Shown: positions 6,206 to 13,734 of the stretch, piece by piece
How positions within the stretch are numbered: the stretch's first letter is position 1
Layout of the letters: each line of letters opens with the position of its first letter
From: Iamia sp052038315
Lineage (GTDB): Bacteria > Actinomycetota > Acidimicrobiia > Acidimicrobiales > Iamiaceae
Reading direction: 5' to 3'
Length of the DNA: 17,899 bases
Assembly (NCBI GenBank): GCA_052038315.1
Contig: JBQGCF010000079.1
Location: 1-17,899 of the forward strand
The notes under the pieces: generated by a model
The model's input: the letters and a program-made list of their open reading frames with translations, nothing else
What the model was told of the DNA's origin: nothing
The model's database searches: none
Program-made: the position numbers and the translations under genes

Positions 6206-7483
6206 GTGGACCTCGACCTCCCCCAGGACCTCGTCGACTACCTCGCCGAGCTCGACGACTTCATCGAGCGCGAGATCAAGCCGCTCGAGGAGGCCGACGA
6301 CAACATCCGCTTCTTCGACCACCGGCGCGAGGACGCCCGCACCGACTGGGACCGCGGCGGCCTCCCGAGCGAGGAGTGGGAGGCGCTGCTGCGCCAGATG
6401 CGGGACCGGGCCGACGCCGCCGGCCACTACCGCTACGCCTTCCCGAAGGAGTACGGCGGGAAGGACGGCACCAACCTCGGCATGGCCGTCATCCGCGAGC
6501 ACCTGGCCCGCAAGGGGCTCGGGCTCCACAACGACCTCCAGAACGAGGCGTCGATCGTCGGCAACAACGTCGGCCTGCTGCTGATGCTCCACCACGGCAC
6601 CGAGGCCCAGAAGGAGGAGTGGGTGCCCAAGCTGCTGGAGGGCACGAGCGGCTTCGCCTTCGGGATCACCGAGCCGGCCCACGGCTCCGACGCGACCCAC
6701 ATGGAGACGACGGCCGTGCGGGACGGCGACGGGTGGGTGATCAACGGCGAGAAGACGTGGAACACCGGCATCCACAAGGCGCCCTACGACCTGATCTTCG
6801 CCCGCACCTCGGGCGAGGCCGGCGACGGGCGGGGCATCACCGCCTTCCTCGTGCCGACGTCGGCCCCCGGCTTCGAGATCGTCGAGTTCCTGTGGACGTT
6901 CAACATGCCGACCGACCACGCCCACATCCGCCTGACCGACGTCCGGGTGGGCGACGACGCCATCTTCGGCGGCGAGGGCCGCGGCCTCGGCGTCGTCCAG
7001 ATGTTCTTCAACGAGAACCGCATCCGCCAGGCGGCCTCGTCGCTCGGCGCCGCCGAGTTCTGCCTCGACCGGGCCATCGAGCACGCCAGGGTCCGGGCCC
7101 CGTTCGGCAAGCCGCTGGCCCAGAACCAGGGCGTCCAGTTCCCGATCGTCGAGCTGGTGACCCAGTGCGAGATGCTGCGGGCCCTGATCCGCCAGACGGC
7201 GTGGAAGATGGACCGCGACGGCGCCTTCTCGGTCAGCAAGGAGGTCTCGATGTGCAACTACTGGGCCAACCGCCTGTGCTGCGAGGCCGCCGACCGGGCC
7301 ATGCAGGTCTTCGGCGGGATGGGCTACTCGCGCCACGAGCCGTTCGAGCACATCTACCGGCACCACCGGCGCTACCGCATCACCGAGGGGGCCGAGGAGA
7401 TCCAGATGCGCCGGGTCGCCGGCTACCTCTTCGGCTTCATGGGCCAGCAGGCGCCCAAGGGGGTCGACGACGTCCGTGGCTGA
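6206..7483 (+). CDS. Acyl-CoA dehydrogenase (FAD-dependent)
   Basis: A 425-residue flavoprotein of the acyl-CoA dehydrogenase superfamily, which introduces an alpha,beta double bond into acyl-CoA and passes electrons to ETF. The flavin-contacting segment FGITEPAHGSDATHMETT (152-169) and the INGEKTWNTG strand (179-188) are typical. RAPFGKPLAQNQ (297-308) and QVFGGMGYSRHEP (367-379) form the C-terminal helical domain. Glu394 in RITEGAEEIQ occupies the catalytic-base position of medium-chain enzymes. The N-terminus and length resemble the ACAD10/11-like branch, but substrate chain length cannot be told. The GTG at 6206 is preceded by AAGGA nine bases upstream. It lies three bases after the crotonase stop and overlaps the VOC gene by eight. 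Confidence 0.92.
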   Translation: MDLDLPQDLVDYLAELDDFIEREIKPLEEADDNIRFFDHRREDARTDWDRGGLPSEEWEALLRQMRDRADAAGHYRYAFPKEYGGKDGTNLGMAVIREHLARKGLGLHNDLQNEASIVGNNVGLLLMLHHGTEAQKEEWVPKLLEGTSGFAFGITEPAHGSDATHMETTAVRDGDGWVINGEKTWNTGIHKAPYDLIFARTSGEAGDGRGITAFLVPTSAPGFEIVEFLWTFNMPTDHAHIRLTDVRVGDDAIFGGEGRGLGVVQMFFNENRIRQAASSLGAAEFCLDRAIEHARVRAPFGKPLAQNQGVQFPIVELVTQCEMLRALIRQTAWKMDRDGAFSVSKEVSMCNYWANRLCCEAADRAMQVFGGMGYSRHEPFEHIYRHHRRYRITEGAEEIQMRRVAGYLFGFMGQQAPKGVDDVRG

Positions 7484-7904
7484 GCACCCGACCCTCATCT
7501 CCACCGTCCTCGACGCCGTCGATGCCCGGGAGCTGGCCGAGTTCTACCGGCAGCTCCTCGGCTACCGGTACCGGACGGGCGACGAGGCCCCGCCGGCCGG
7601 CGAGCCCGACCCGCAGGGGAAGGACTGGCTGGTGCTGGAGAACCCGGCGGGCGGCCACCGCCTCGCCTTCCAGCCGGTGCCGTCGCTGCCCGCCTCGACC
7701 TGGCCCGACGACGGCGTGCCCCAGCAGCTCCACCTCGACATGGGCGTGCGCACCGAGGAGGAGCTGGCCGCCCAGCACGAGCGCGCCCTCGCCCTCGGGG
7801 CCCGGCTCCTCCGGGACGAGTCGAACGACCCCGACGAGCAGCTCTACGTCTACGCCGACCCGGCCGGCCACCCGTTCTGCATCTTCGTCACCGCCGGGGT
7901 GTGA
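7476..7904 (+). CDS. VOC-superfamily (glyoxalase-like) protein
   Basis: A 142-residue protein with paired beta-alpha-beta-beta-beta modules. The first runs about 6-65 (ISTVLDAVDARELAEFYRQL, LGYRY), the second about 84-140 (QLHLDMGV, then DPAGHPFCIF). His86 and His132 are at places where VOC enzymes may hold metal, but the second is part of the general DPAGHPF signature, so catalysis is unproven. The GTG start overlaps the end of the dehydrogenase gene (GTGGCTGA), implying translational coupling. It is the last gene of the TetR-controlled operon and converges on the Ddn-like gene with a 17-base overlap. Resistance, epimerase or dioxygenase-like roles are all possible. Confidence 0.82.
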   Translation: MAEHPTLISTVLDAVDARELAEFYRQLLGYRYRTGDEAPPAGEPDPQGKDWLVLENPAGGHRLAFQPVPSLPASTWPDDGVPQQLHLDMGVRTEEELAAQHERALALGARLLRDESNDPDEQLYVYADPAGHPFCIFVTAGV

Positions 7905-8331
7905 GCCGGACCACCGGGAGGGGCCGACCGGCGCGCCGCTCGTAGGTCGCGATCCGGGGCCACACGCCCAGCAGCTCGGACCAGGTCGCGGCGCGCTCGG
8001 CGCCGGCCAGCTCGACGGCCCGGACGGCCCGGCGCCGCCGGTCGACGACGGCGACCGCGTCCGGCTCGGCCCGCAGGTTGCGCACCCAGTCGGCGACGAC
8101 GGTCTGGCCGCCGGCCCCGCCCACGACGAGCAGGTCGTCGCCGTCGCGGTGGTAGGCGAGCGGGGTGGCCCGGGTGGCGCCGGTGCGACGGCCGGTCGTC
8201 TCCAGCACGAGCACCGGCGTGCGGAACACGACGCCCAGCCCGCTGCGCCCGAAGCGTCGGATCTCGGCCGCCTCGATCGGCCCGACCAGGCGCCGCAGCG
8301 GTCGCAGGCGGTCGGCCACGTTGCCCCTCAC
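7888..8331 (-). CDS. Deazaflavin (F420)-dependent nitroreductase/quinone reductase family protein (Ddn-like)
   Basis: A 147-residue protein with the split-barrel Ddn signature: VLVLETTGRRTGATRATPLAY (41-60, written here in part), then DGDDLLVVGGAGGQ (63-76) and the W-x-x-NL element DWVRNLRAEP (81-90), followed by a WPRIATYERR segment. Family members use reduced F420 to reduce quinones or nitro compounds near the membrane. The GTG at 8331 is preceded by a GGGAGG at a workable distance. It diverges from the glycosylase gene across 37 bases holding CCTCC-CAC-GGAGG. Its presence implies that the organism makes F420, as many actinomycetes do. Confidence 0.82.
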   Translation of the reverse strand: MRGNVADRLRPLRRLVGPIEAAEIRRFGRSGLGVVFRTPVLVLETTGRRTGATRATPLAYHRDGDDLLVVGGAGGQTVVADWVRNLRAEPDAVAVVDRRRRAVRAVELAGAERAATWSELLGVWPRIATYERRAGRPLPVVRLTPRR

Positions 8332-8368
8332 GGCGCCACCCTCCCACGGAGGTGCCAGGCTCGTCGCC

Positions 8369-9559
8369 GTGGAGATCTCGGCGGACCGGGCCCGGCGGAT
8401 GGCGGTGGCGGCCCAGGGCCTGGCCGACCCCCGCCCGGCGGGACGGGTCGACCGTCGCCACCTGCGCCGGGCCGTCGACCGCATGGGCCTGATCCAGATC
8501 GACGCCGTCAACGTCCTGGCCCGCAGCCAGGAGCTGGTGCTGTTCTCCCGGCTCGGCCCCCACCCCAGGACGCTGCTCGACGACGCCGTCGCCCGCGGCG
8601 ACCTGTTCGAGTGCTGGTCGCACGAGGCCAGCCTGGTGCCGATCGACCAGCTCCCGCTCCACCGCTGGCGCATGGAGGGGCCGTTCCCGTGGCCGAGCTT
8701 CCGGCGCCGGGTCGAGGCCCTCGGCCCGCTCGTCGAGCAGGTGTACGAGCGGGTCGCCGCCGAGGGGCCGGTGACGGCGGCGGACCTCGAGGAGCGCACG
8801 GGGCCCCGGGGCGAGTGGTGGGACCACAGCGACACCCGGACGGCGTTGAGCGCCCTGTTCCACTCGGGGCGCATCGCCGCCCGGCGCCGGCCCCGCGACC
8901 TGGCCCAGGTCTACGACCTGCCCGAGCGGATCCTCCCGGCCGAGGTGCTGGCCCGGCCGGCGCTGGCCGAGCACGACGCCCGCAAGGAGCTGCTGCTCAT
9001 CGCCGCCCGGGCCCACGGCGTGGCCACCCTCAAGGACCTGGCCGACCACCACCACCTCACGCCCACGCTCTCCGAGGCGCCGCTGGCCGAGCTGGTCGAG
9101 GAGGGCCGGCTGCTGCCGGCGACGGTCGAGGGCTGGGACCGGCCCGCGTTCGTCCACCCCGACGCCCGTCATCCCCGCCGGGTCGCGGCCCGGGCCCTGC
9201 TCAGCCCGTTCGACCCGCTGGTGTGGACACGGGAGCGGGCCCTGCGGGTGTTCGGCTTCCACTACCGCATCGAGATCTACACCCCGGCGGCGACGCGGGT
9301 GCACGGCTACTTCGTCCTGCCGTTCCTCCTCGGTGACCGGCTCGTCGGCCGGGTCGACCTCAAGGCCGATCGGGCCGCCGGCGCCCTCCTCGTCCAGAGC
9401 GCCTGGGTCGAGCCCGGAGCCGATCCCGACGAGGTCGCCACCGCCCTCCTCGCCGAGCTGCAGGACATGGCCACCTGGCTCGGCCTGGCCGGGATCACCG
9501 TCACCGGCCGGGGCGACCTCGGCCCGGCGCTGGCCGCCCTGGCCAGGGGATCGGTCTAG
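8369..9559 (+). CDS. AlkZ-like DNA glycosylase, AlkX/YcaQ subfamily
   Basis: A 396-residue winged-helix protein of the HTH_42 (AlkZ-like) superfamily, close in length to E. coli YcaQ. The catalytic motif reads QID (43-45) in GLIQIDAVNVLARSQ. This is the Q-phi-D type found in the YcaQ/AlkX clade, which unhooks interstrand crosslinks and removes bulky N7-alkyl adducts, rather than the Q-phi-Q of AlkZ. Other family blocks are ELVLFSRLG, LFECWSHEASLVP, and LLSPFDPLVWTRERA with FGFHYRIEIYTP and HGYFVLPFLLGD. Start GTG at 8369 is chosen because the family N-terminus begins there; no good ribosome-binding site is seen. Its TAG overlaps the stop of the convergent gene within CTAG. Confidence 0.87.
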   Translation: MEISADRARRMAVAAQGLADPRPAGRVDRRHLRRAVDRMGLIQIDAVNVLARSQELVLFSRLGPHPRTLLDDAVARGDLFECWSHEASLVPIDQLPLHRWRMEGPFPWPSFRRRVEALGPLVEQVYERVAAEGPVTAADLEERTGPRGEWWDHSDTRTALSALFHSGRIAARRRPRDLAQVYDLPERILPAEVLARPALAEHDARKELLLIAARAHGVATLKDLADHHHLTPTLSEAPLAELVEEGRLLPATVEGWDRPAFVHPDARHPRRVAARALLSPFDPLVWTRERALRVFGFHYRIEIYTPAATRVHGYFVLPFLLGDRLVGRVDLKADRAAGALLVQSAWVEPGADPDEVATALLAELQDMATWLGLAGITVTGRGDLGPALAALARGSV

Positions 9560-10131
9560 GCGCGGACGACGGCGGGGTCGCGGCCGAGGAGGGCGACCAG
9601 CCGGTCGAGGGCGGGGGCGTCGTCGGGGACGGCGACCGGCGGGCCGAACGGCGAGCGCTCGGGCGGGATCATGCCCAGGGCGACCTGCGAGAAGCCGAGC
9701 GCCTCCCCGGCGACGGCGTCGGGGACCTCGAGCGTCTGGCCGGTGGCCACGGCGACGTCCCAGCCGTGGACGAGGGCCTCGGTGGCCCGCAGGTGCAGGG
9801 CGACGACGCCGGGCACGTCGCCGAGGGGGACGGCGACCGTGCCGTCGAGGGCGCCGGCGCGGGAGAAGCCGGCGAGCAGGGCGTCGCCGGCCGCCCGCAG
9901 CACGGCGCCGGGCCGGGCGTCGTCGGTGCCGCCGGGCGGGGGCCCGCCCAGCGGCCCGGCGAACCCCCAGGTGCCGTCGCGCAGGTGGGCGACCACCGCG
10001 GCCACGTCCCAGCCGGCGCCCGGCGTCGGGGCGGTCCACCGGTCGGCGCCGACCCCGTCGCCGGCGGCCGCAGCCACGTCGAGGGCGGTGGCCAGGTGGG
10101 TGAGCGGGTCGGTGTCGGTCGTCGTGGACAT
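9556..10131 (-). CDS. DinB/MDMPI-fold putative metal-binding protein (TIGR03086-like)
   Basis: A 191-residue protein resembling the TIGR03086/maleylpyruvate-isomerase N-terminal family, which is common in actinomycetes and tied to mycothiol-dependent chemistry in some members. WDVAAVVAHLRDG (41-53) and ATEALVHGWDVAVATGQ (116-132) are the two family blocks. His49, Glu118 and His122 are candidate metal ligands. GAGGA eight bases before the ATG supports the start. It is divergent from the HxlR gene and shares the intergenic ACTTG dyad, so it is probably an HxlR target. The substrate is unknown. Its stop lies in the CTAG shared with the glycosylase gene. Confidence 0.8.
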   Translation of the reverse strand: MSTTTDTDPLTHLATALDVAAAAGDGVGADRWTAPTPGAGWDVAAVVAHLRDGTWGFAGPLGGPPPGGTDDARPGAVLRAAGDALLAGFSRAGALDGTVAVPLGDVPGVVALHLRATEALVHGWDVAVATGQTLEVPDAVAGEALGFSQVALGMIPPERSPFGPPVAVPDDAPALDRLVALLGRDPAVVRA

Positions 10132-10152
10132 GTCGAAGATCCTCAACCGATC

Positions 10153-10171
10153 CACTTGAGAAAAGCAAGTG
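10153..10171. promoter_or_regulatory. Probable HxlR operator
   Basis: CACTTG-N7-CAAGTG, perfect 6-bp arms, sits midway in the 54-bp divergent gap between the DinB/MDMPI gene and the HxlR gene. HxlR-family proteins are known to bind ACTT/AAGT-type dyads, so this most likely mediates autoregulation and control of the neighbour. Confidence 0.65.
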
Positions 10172-10172
10172 C

Positions 10173-10178
10173 TACCCT
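10173..10178 (+). promoter_or_regulatory. Predicted -10 box of the HxlR gene (leaderless start)
   Basis: TACCCT followed by seven bases and the GTG start. It directly follows the ACTTG dyad, so bound repressor would cover the promoter. No -35 consensus is seen. Confidence 0.45.
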
Positions 10179-10185
10179 GTCCACC

Positions 10186-10827
10186 GTGAAGTCGTACGGC
10201 CAGTACTGCGCCATGGCCCGGGGGCTCGACGTGATCGGTGACCGCTGGTCGCTGCTCGTCGTGCGCGACCTGCTCGACGGTCCCCGGCGCTACGGCGAGC
10301 TCCGGGAGGGCCTGCCCGGCATCGCCACCAACCTGCTCGGCCAACGGCTCGCCGGGCTGGTCGAGGCCGGGGTGGTCGTCCACGGCGTCGACGGCCGCTA
10401 CGCCCTGACCCCGTGGGGCGAGGGCCTGCGCGAGGTGCTCTACGCCCTCGGCCGGTGGGCGATGCCCCGGATGGCCGAGCCCCCGGGCGACGACCGCTTC
10501 CGCACCGGCTGGCTCCGCCACCTGGTGGCCATGCACCTGGGCGACGTCGACCCGGCGCGCACCGACGGCGTCGTCGAGCTCCGCACCGGCGACGAGCCCA
10601 TGACCCTGATCGCCCTGGGCGGCAAGGTCCTGGTGGCGGCGGGCACCGTCGGCCAGCCGGCCGACGTGGTGCTCGACGGGCCGCCGGACGGCGTCGGCGG
10701 CCTCGTGACCGGCTTCCTCACCGTGGCCCAGGCCGAGGAGCGGGGCGTCACCGTCACCGGCGACCGCTCGATCCTCACCGGTTTGGCGGGCGCCGGCATG
10801 CGTGGCGCTCGCACGGGGGTCGGGTAG
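10186..10827 (+). CDS. HxlR-family regulator fused to an SCP2-like domain
   Basis: A 213-residue protein. Residues 1-95 are an HxlR winged helix: YCAMARGLDVIGDRWSLLVV (7-26), DGPRRYGEL, then NLLGQRLAGLVEAGVV and the wing GRYALTPWGEGL. Cys8 is at the position of the redox cysteine seen in some family members. Residues about 105-205 resemble an SCP2 sterol-carrier domain (RTGDEPMTLIALGGKVLVAAG, shortened; DVVLDGPPDGVGGLVTGFLT), a fusion known in actinomycetes and suggesting a hydrophobic or acyl ligand (inference). GTG at 10186 fits the start of the fold and the leaderless promoter. The dGTPase-like gene starts ten bases after its stop. Confidence 0.84.
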   Translation: MKSYGQYCAMARGLDVIGDRWSLLVVRDLLDGPRRYGELREGLPGIATNLLGQRLAGLVEAGVVVHGVDGRYALTPWGEGLREVLYALGRWAMPRMAEPPGDDRFRTGWLRHLVAMHLGDVDPARTDGVVELRTGDEPMTLIALGGKVLVAAGTVGQPADVVLDGPPDGVGGLVTGFLTVAQAEERGVTVTGDRSILTGLAGAGMRGARTGVG

Positions 10828-10830
10828 AAC
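10825..10830 (+). promoter_or_regulatory. Predicted -10 box of the dGTPase-like gene (leaderless start)
   Basis: TAGAAC, seven bases before the ATG at 10838. Its first three bases are the TAG stop codon of the HxlR gene. A secondary promoter here would allow expression independent of HxlR. Confidence 0.4.
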
Positions 10831-10837
10831 GGGCCGC

Positions 10838-12148
10838 ATGCGGGACGACCGGTTCCATGGCTCGGGGGGCGACGACGACGTCCGCTCGCCGGGCGCCCGG
10901 GACCGGGACCGCATCCTCTACTCCCGGGCCCTCCACCGGCTGGCCGGGGTCACCCAGGTGCTGTCGCCGCTCGCGTCGGGCGCGGTCCACAACCGGCTGA
11001 CCCACTCGCTCAAGGTGGCCCAGATCGCCCGCCGGCTGTCCGAGTCGCTGCAGCGGGCGGCGGCCGGCGACGAGGAGCTGGCCCGGGCCATCGCCGCCCT
11101 CGGCGGGCTCGACCCCGAGGTGGCCGAGGCCGGCGGGCTGGCCCACGACATCGGCCACCCGCCCTTCGGGCACCTGGGCGAGCGGACCCTCGACGCCCTG
11201 CTGCTCGACGCCGGCGACGACGAGGGCTTCAACGGCAACGCCCAGGCCTTCCGGGTCCTGACCGCCCTCGACCACGACCGGCCCGAGCCCGGCCTCGACC
11301 TCACCCGGGCCACCCTCCGGGCCAACCTCAAGTACCCGTGGTTCCGGGGCGAGGGGGCCGACGGCCCCGACGACGCCCGCTGGGTCTCCTGGGGCGCCTT
11401 CGCCAGCGAGGTCGAGGCCTTCGCCTTCGCCATGGCCGGGCCCCCGACCACCGGCCGCTCGCTCGAGGCCGAGATCGTCGACTGGGCCGACGACATCTCC
11501 TACGCCGTCCACGACGTCGAGGACTTCACCGCCGGCGGAGCCATCCCGCTGCTCGCCCTGGAGCAGGACCCCGACGAGCGGGAGCGCTTCCTCGCCCTGG
11601 CCGACCCCGGTCCCGTCGGCCCGGCCGACCTGGCCCACGGCCTGGAGGTGGGGCTCGACTTCAGCCGGGCCCGCCCGTCGACCCTCACCCGCTGGCCGGT
11701 CTTCCGCGCCGGGGGGGCCATGCTCGACTTCCTCGTGGGCGAGCTGGTCGTGCGGGCCGAGGGGCCGGGGGGCGAGCCCTGCGCCCCCCCGTCGCCGGTG
11801 GCCGCCGCCGCCACCCGGGTGCTCAAGGAGCTGACCGCCGTCTACGTCCTCGACGAGCCGGCGCTGGGCCGGGTCCACGACCTCCAGGCCGAGGTCGTCT
11901 CCGACCTGTTCGAGGTGCTGCTCGCCCAGGGCGCCACGCCGCGGGTCGCCGGTGACTTCGTCGCCGGGCTCGACGACCGCGAGGCCCTCCAGCGCCACGC
12001 CACGCTGTTCGGGCCCGAGCTGGCCGGCCGCATCGCCACCCTCACGACGCTCCCGCCCACCGACGGCGGCGAGCAGCCCCCGGCCCTGGCCACCGCCCTG
12101 GCCGCCGGCCGGGTCGCCCGGCGCCGTGCCGGGACCGCCGCCGGCTAG
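10838..12148 (+). CDS. dgt: dGTPase-like HD-domain deoxynucleoside triphosphate triphosphohydrolase
   Basis: A 436-residue HD-superfamily protein. The N-terminal RSPGARDRDRILYSRALHRL (16-35) and GVTQV block is characteristic of dGTP triphosphohydrolases, which release the nucleoside and tripolyphosphate. Metal ligands are His56 in LTHSLKVAQIARR, His103-Asp104 in LAHDIGHPPFGH, and Asp218/Asp219 in WADDISYAVHDVED. FNGNAQAFRV (131-140) is also typical of the family. ATG at 10838 is preferred over the in-frame ATG at 10802, which lies inside the HxlR gene and adds only 12 unmatched residues. The role is dNTP-pool control. Its TAG overlaps the TAG of the convergent DUF1772 gene in CTAG. Confidence 0.88.
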   Translation: MRDDRFHGSGGDDDVRSPGARDRDRILYSRALHRLAGVTQVLSPLASGAVHNRLTHSLKVAQIARRLSESLQRAAAGDEELARAIAALGGLDPEVAEAGGLAHDIGHPPFGHLGERTLDALLLDAGDDEGFNGNAQAFRVLTALDHDRPEPGLDLTRATLRANLKYPWFRGEGADGPDDARWVSWGAFASEVEAFAFAMAGPPTTGRSLEAEIVDWADDISYAVHDVEDFTAGGAIPLLALEQDPDERERFLALADPGPVGPADLAHGLEVGLDFSRARPSTLTRWPVFRAGGAMLDFLVGELVVRAEGPGGEPCAPPSPVAAAATRVLKELTAVYVLDEPALGRVHDLQAEVVSDLFEVLLAQGATPRVAGDFVAGLDDREALQRHATLFGPELAGRIATLTTLPPTDGGEQPPALATALAAGRVARRRAGTAAG

Positions 12149-12597
12149 ACCGCCACGCCGACGGTCATCAGCACCGTGCCGACCAGCCCGCCGAGCGTGC
12201 GGACGTGGTTGCCGGTGACCCACTCACGGCGGTAGCGGGTCCAGGCCGCCGGGGCGTCCGGGCCGTGGGCGTCGAGCGCGTCGAGGGCCAGGTTGCGGGG
12301 GATGTGGAAGGCGACGGTCATCACGGCCGGGACGAAGCCGGCCACCGCACCGGCGACGATCCAGCCGGTGGGATCGGCGACGGCGGCGGCCACCCCGACC
12401 AGCGGGCCGCCGAAGAGCGGGAGCATGAAGAGCGGGTGCGGGGCGGTGACGTTGATCCCCTGCATGGCGGTCACGGCGACCGGGACCGGGGCCCGGTCGA
12501 GGCCCTGGACCACGAAGGTGGAGAACGCCAGGAAGACCCCGGCGGACAGGCCGCCGAGGGTGGCGGCGATGACGGCGAGGACGACGGCGGTGCTCAT
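12145..12597 (-). CDS. DUF1772-family integral membrane protein
   Basis: A 150-residue protein with about four hydrophobic helices (roughly 4-29, 58-75, 78-97, 133-150). The family hallmarks are present: FHIPRNLALDAL (97-108), a W at 119 in AAWTRYRREWVTGNHVRTL, and the final helix. The family, related to anthrone oxygenase-like membrane proteins, has no agreed function. The ATG at 12597 opens the first helix directly; the upstream ORF extension is not protein-like. It is separated by 74 bases from the MBL gene behind it. Confidence 0.8.
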   Translation of the reverse strand: MSTAVVLAVIAATLGGLSAGVFLAFSTFVVQGLDRAPVPVAVTAMQGINVTAPHPLFMLPLFGGPLVGVAAAVADPTGWIVAGAVAGFVPAVMTVAFHIPRNLALDALDAHGPDAPAAWTRYRREWVTGNHVRTLGGLVGTVLMTVGVAV

Positions 12598-12627
12598 GCC
12601 GCCCAGTGGACCCCGGGTGCGGTGAGA

Positions 12628-12645
12628 CCGTCCATGGTCGGACGG
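12628..12645. promoter_or_regulatory. Dyad between the MBL and DUF1772 genes
   Basis: CCGTCC-ATGGTC-GGACGG, perfect 6-bp arms with a 6-base centre. It lies 26 bases downstream of the MBL stop and 30 upstream of the DUF1772 ATG. It could be a short terminator hairpin for the MBL transcript or an operator for DUF1772; there is no U-tract. Confidence 0.35.
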
Positions 12646-12671
12646 CTCGTTCGCGTACGGCTGCGTCTCGG

Positions 12672-13727
12672 TCAGGTCGTGTAGAGGAGGACGCCGGCCT
12701 CCTCGCGGACGGTGGCCCGGCCGTGGGTCCGGAGGTGCTCGAGGTGGGCGTAGGTCTCGTCCTCGGCCATGGCGCCCCACGAGCGGGGGGCGAACAGGCG
12801 GTGCGAGAGGTCGGCCACGCTCGCCTCGCCCAGCTCGGCGCTGATCGCCAGGAGCTGCTCGAGCCTCTCGTCGTGGTGCTGCTGGATCTCCTTCACCCGG
12901 CCCGGGAGGTCGGCGAAGGGGTGGCCGTGGGCCGGCAGCACGGTCGTGATCCCCGGCAGCCGGGCCAGCCGGTCGAGCGAGTCGACGTAGCGGGCCAGCG
13001 AGTCGGTGGTCAGGTAGCCCGAGACGTGGGGCGTGATCGTCGGCAGGACCTGGTCGCCGGCGAGGAGGACGCCGTGCTCCTCGTCGTGGAGGCAGAGGTG
13101 GTCGTCGGTGTGGCCGGGGGTGAACAGCCCGACCCACTCCCGGCCGCCGAGGGTGATCCGCTGCTCGTCGGCCACCCGCACCGTCGGCTTCGGCGCCTTG
13201 AACCAGCGGAAGACCTCGCCGGCCCGCTCCCGCATCTCGGCCAGCCGCTCGGGCGGCGGGCCCAGCGGGGTGCCGCCCCACGGCGAGGGCCGGGGCCGGC
13301 GGAACCCGATCGGCACGCCGGCCGCCTCGGGGTCGTCGGCGGTGGCCGGGTCGGCGACCTGGAGCTCGTCCTCGTCGAGGTCGGCCGGGTCGAACAGCGT
13401 GCGGAAGCGCTCGAAGGTGACCACGTCGGCCCCGGTCTCCTCCGCCAGCAGTCCGGCGGCCCCGAAGTGGTCGGGGTGGGAGTGGGTGACGACGACGGTG
13501 TGGACCCGCCGCAGCGGGATCTCCGCGGTCGCCAGGCGGCTCTGCAGCGCCGCCCAGGACTGCGGGCCCGGGAGCCCGGGGTCGACCAGGGTCACCCCCC
13601 GGCCGTCCTCCATGGCGTAGCAGTTGACGTGGCCCAGGCCGGTGAAGTCGATCGGCAGCTGCAGCCGGCGGATGCCGGGCGCCACCTCGACCACCTCCTC
13701 GGAGGCGTCCTCCTTCTCCTGCTTCAC
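12672..13727 (-). CDS. Metallo-beta-lactamase-fold hydrolase with C-terminal winged helix
   Basis: A 351-residue MBL-fold protein. Metal motif THSHPDH (81-87: His82, His84, Asp86, His87), His206 in TPGHTDDH, Asp225 in AGDQV and His267 in PAHGHP form a complete dinuclear zinc site. The C-terminal 285-345 region (HHDERLEQLLAI, GAMAEDETYAHLEHLRTHGR) looks like the LACTB2/RNase-Z-like accessory winged helix. Such proteins hydrolyse thioesters, esters or RNA; this sequence does not settle which. GTG at 13727 is chosen over the GTG at 13751, because a TAGGTT box lies seven bases before it and the longer start falls inside the upstream palindrome. It stands alone between the DUF1772 and PadR genes. 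Confidence 0.86.
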   Translation of the reverse strand: MKQEKEDASEEVVEVAPGIRRLQLPIDFTGLGHVNCYAMEDGRGVTLVDPGLPGPQSWAALQSRLATAEIPLRRVHTVVVTHSHPDHFGAAGLLAEETGADVVTFERFRTLFDPADLDEDELQVADPATADDPEAAGVPIGFRRPRPSPWGGTPLGPPPERLAEMRERAGEVFRWFKAPKPTVRVADEQRITLGGREWVGLFTPGHTDDHLCLHDEEHGVLLAGDQVLPTITPHVSGYLTTDSLARYVDSLDRLARLPGITTVLPAHGHPFADLPGRVKEIQQHHDERLEQLLAISAELGEASVADLSHRLFAPRSWGAMAEDETYAHLEHLRTHGRATVREEAGVLLYTT

Positions 13728-13734
13728 GCCCCGC

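Noticed and set aside
5399..7504. 701-codon open frame antisense to the crotonase-dehydrogenase operon
   Set aside because: Composition (Val/Gly/Glu/His runs) is the mirror of the sense codons. There are no domains and no start signal.
5836..9336. 1166-codon open frame on the plus strand
   Set aside because: It runs out of frame over crotonase, dehydrogenase, VOC, Ddn-like and glycosylase genes and is rich in Arg/Pro/Gly. The underlying genes have clear family motifs in other frames.
7850..10168. 772-codon open frame on the minus strand
   Set aside because: It spans three well-supported genes in other frames and has a poly-Arg composition.
10802..10837. Earlier ATG for the dGTPase-like gene
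   Set aside because: It lies inside the HxlR gene, adds a basic 12-residue stretch with no family match, and the 10838 ATG has a -10 box at leaderless distance.
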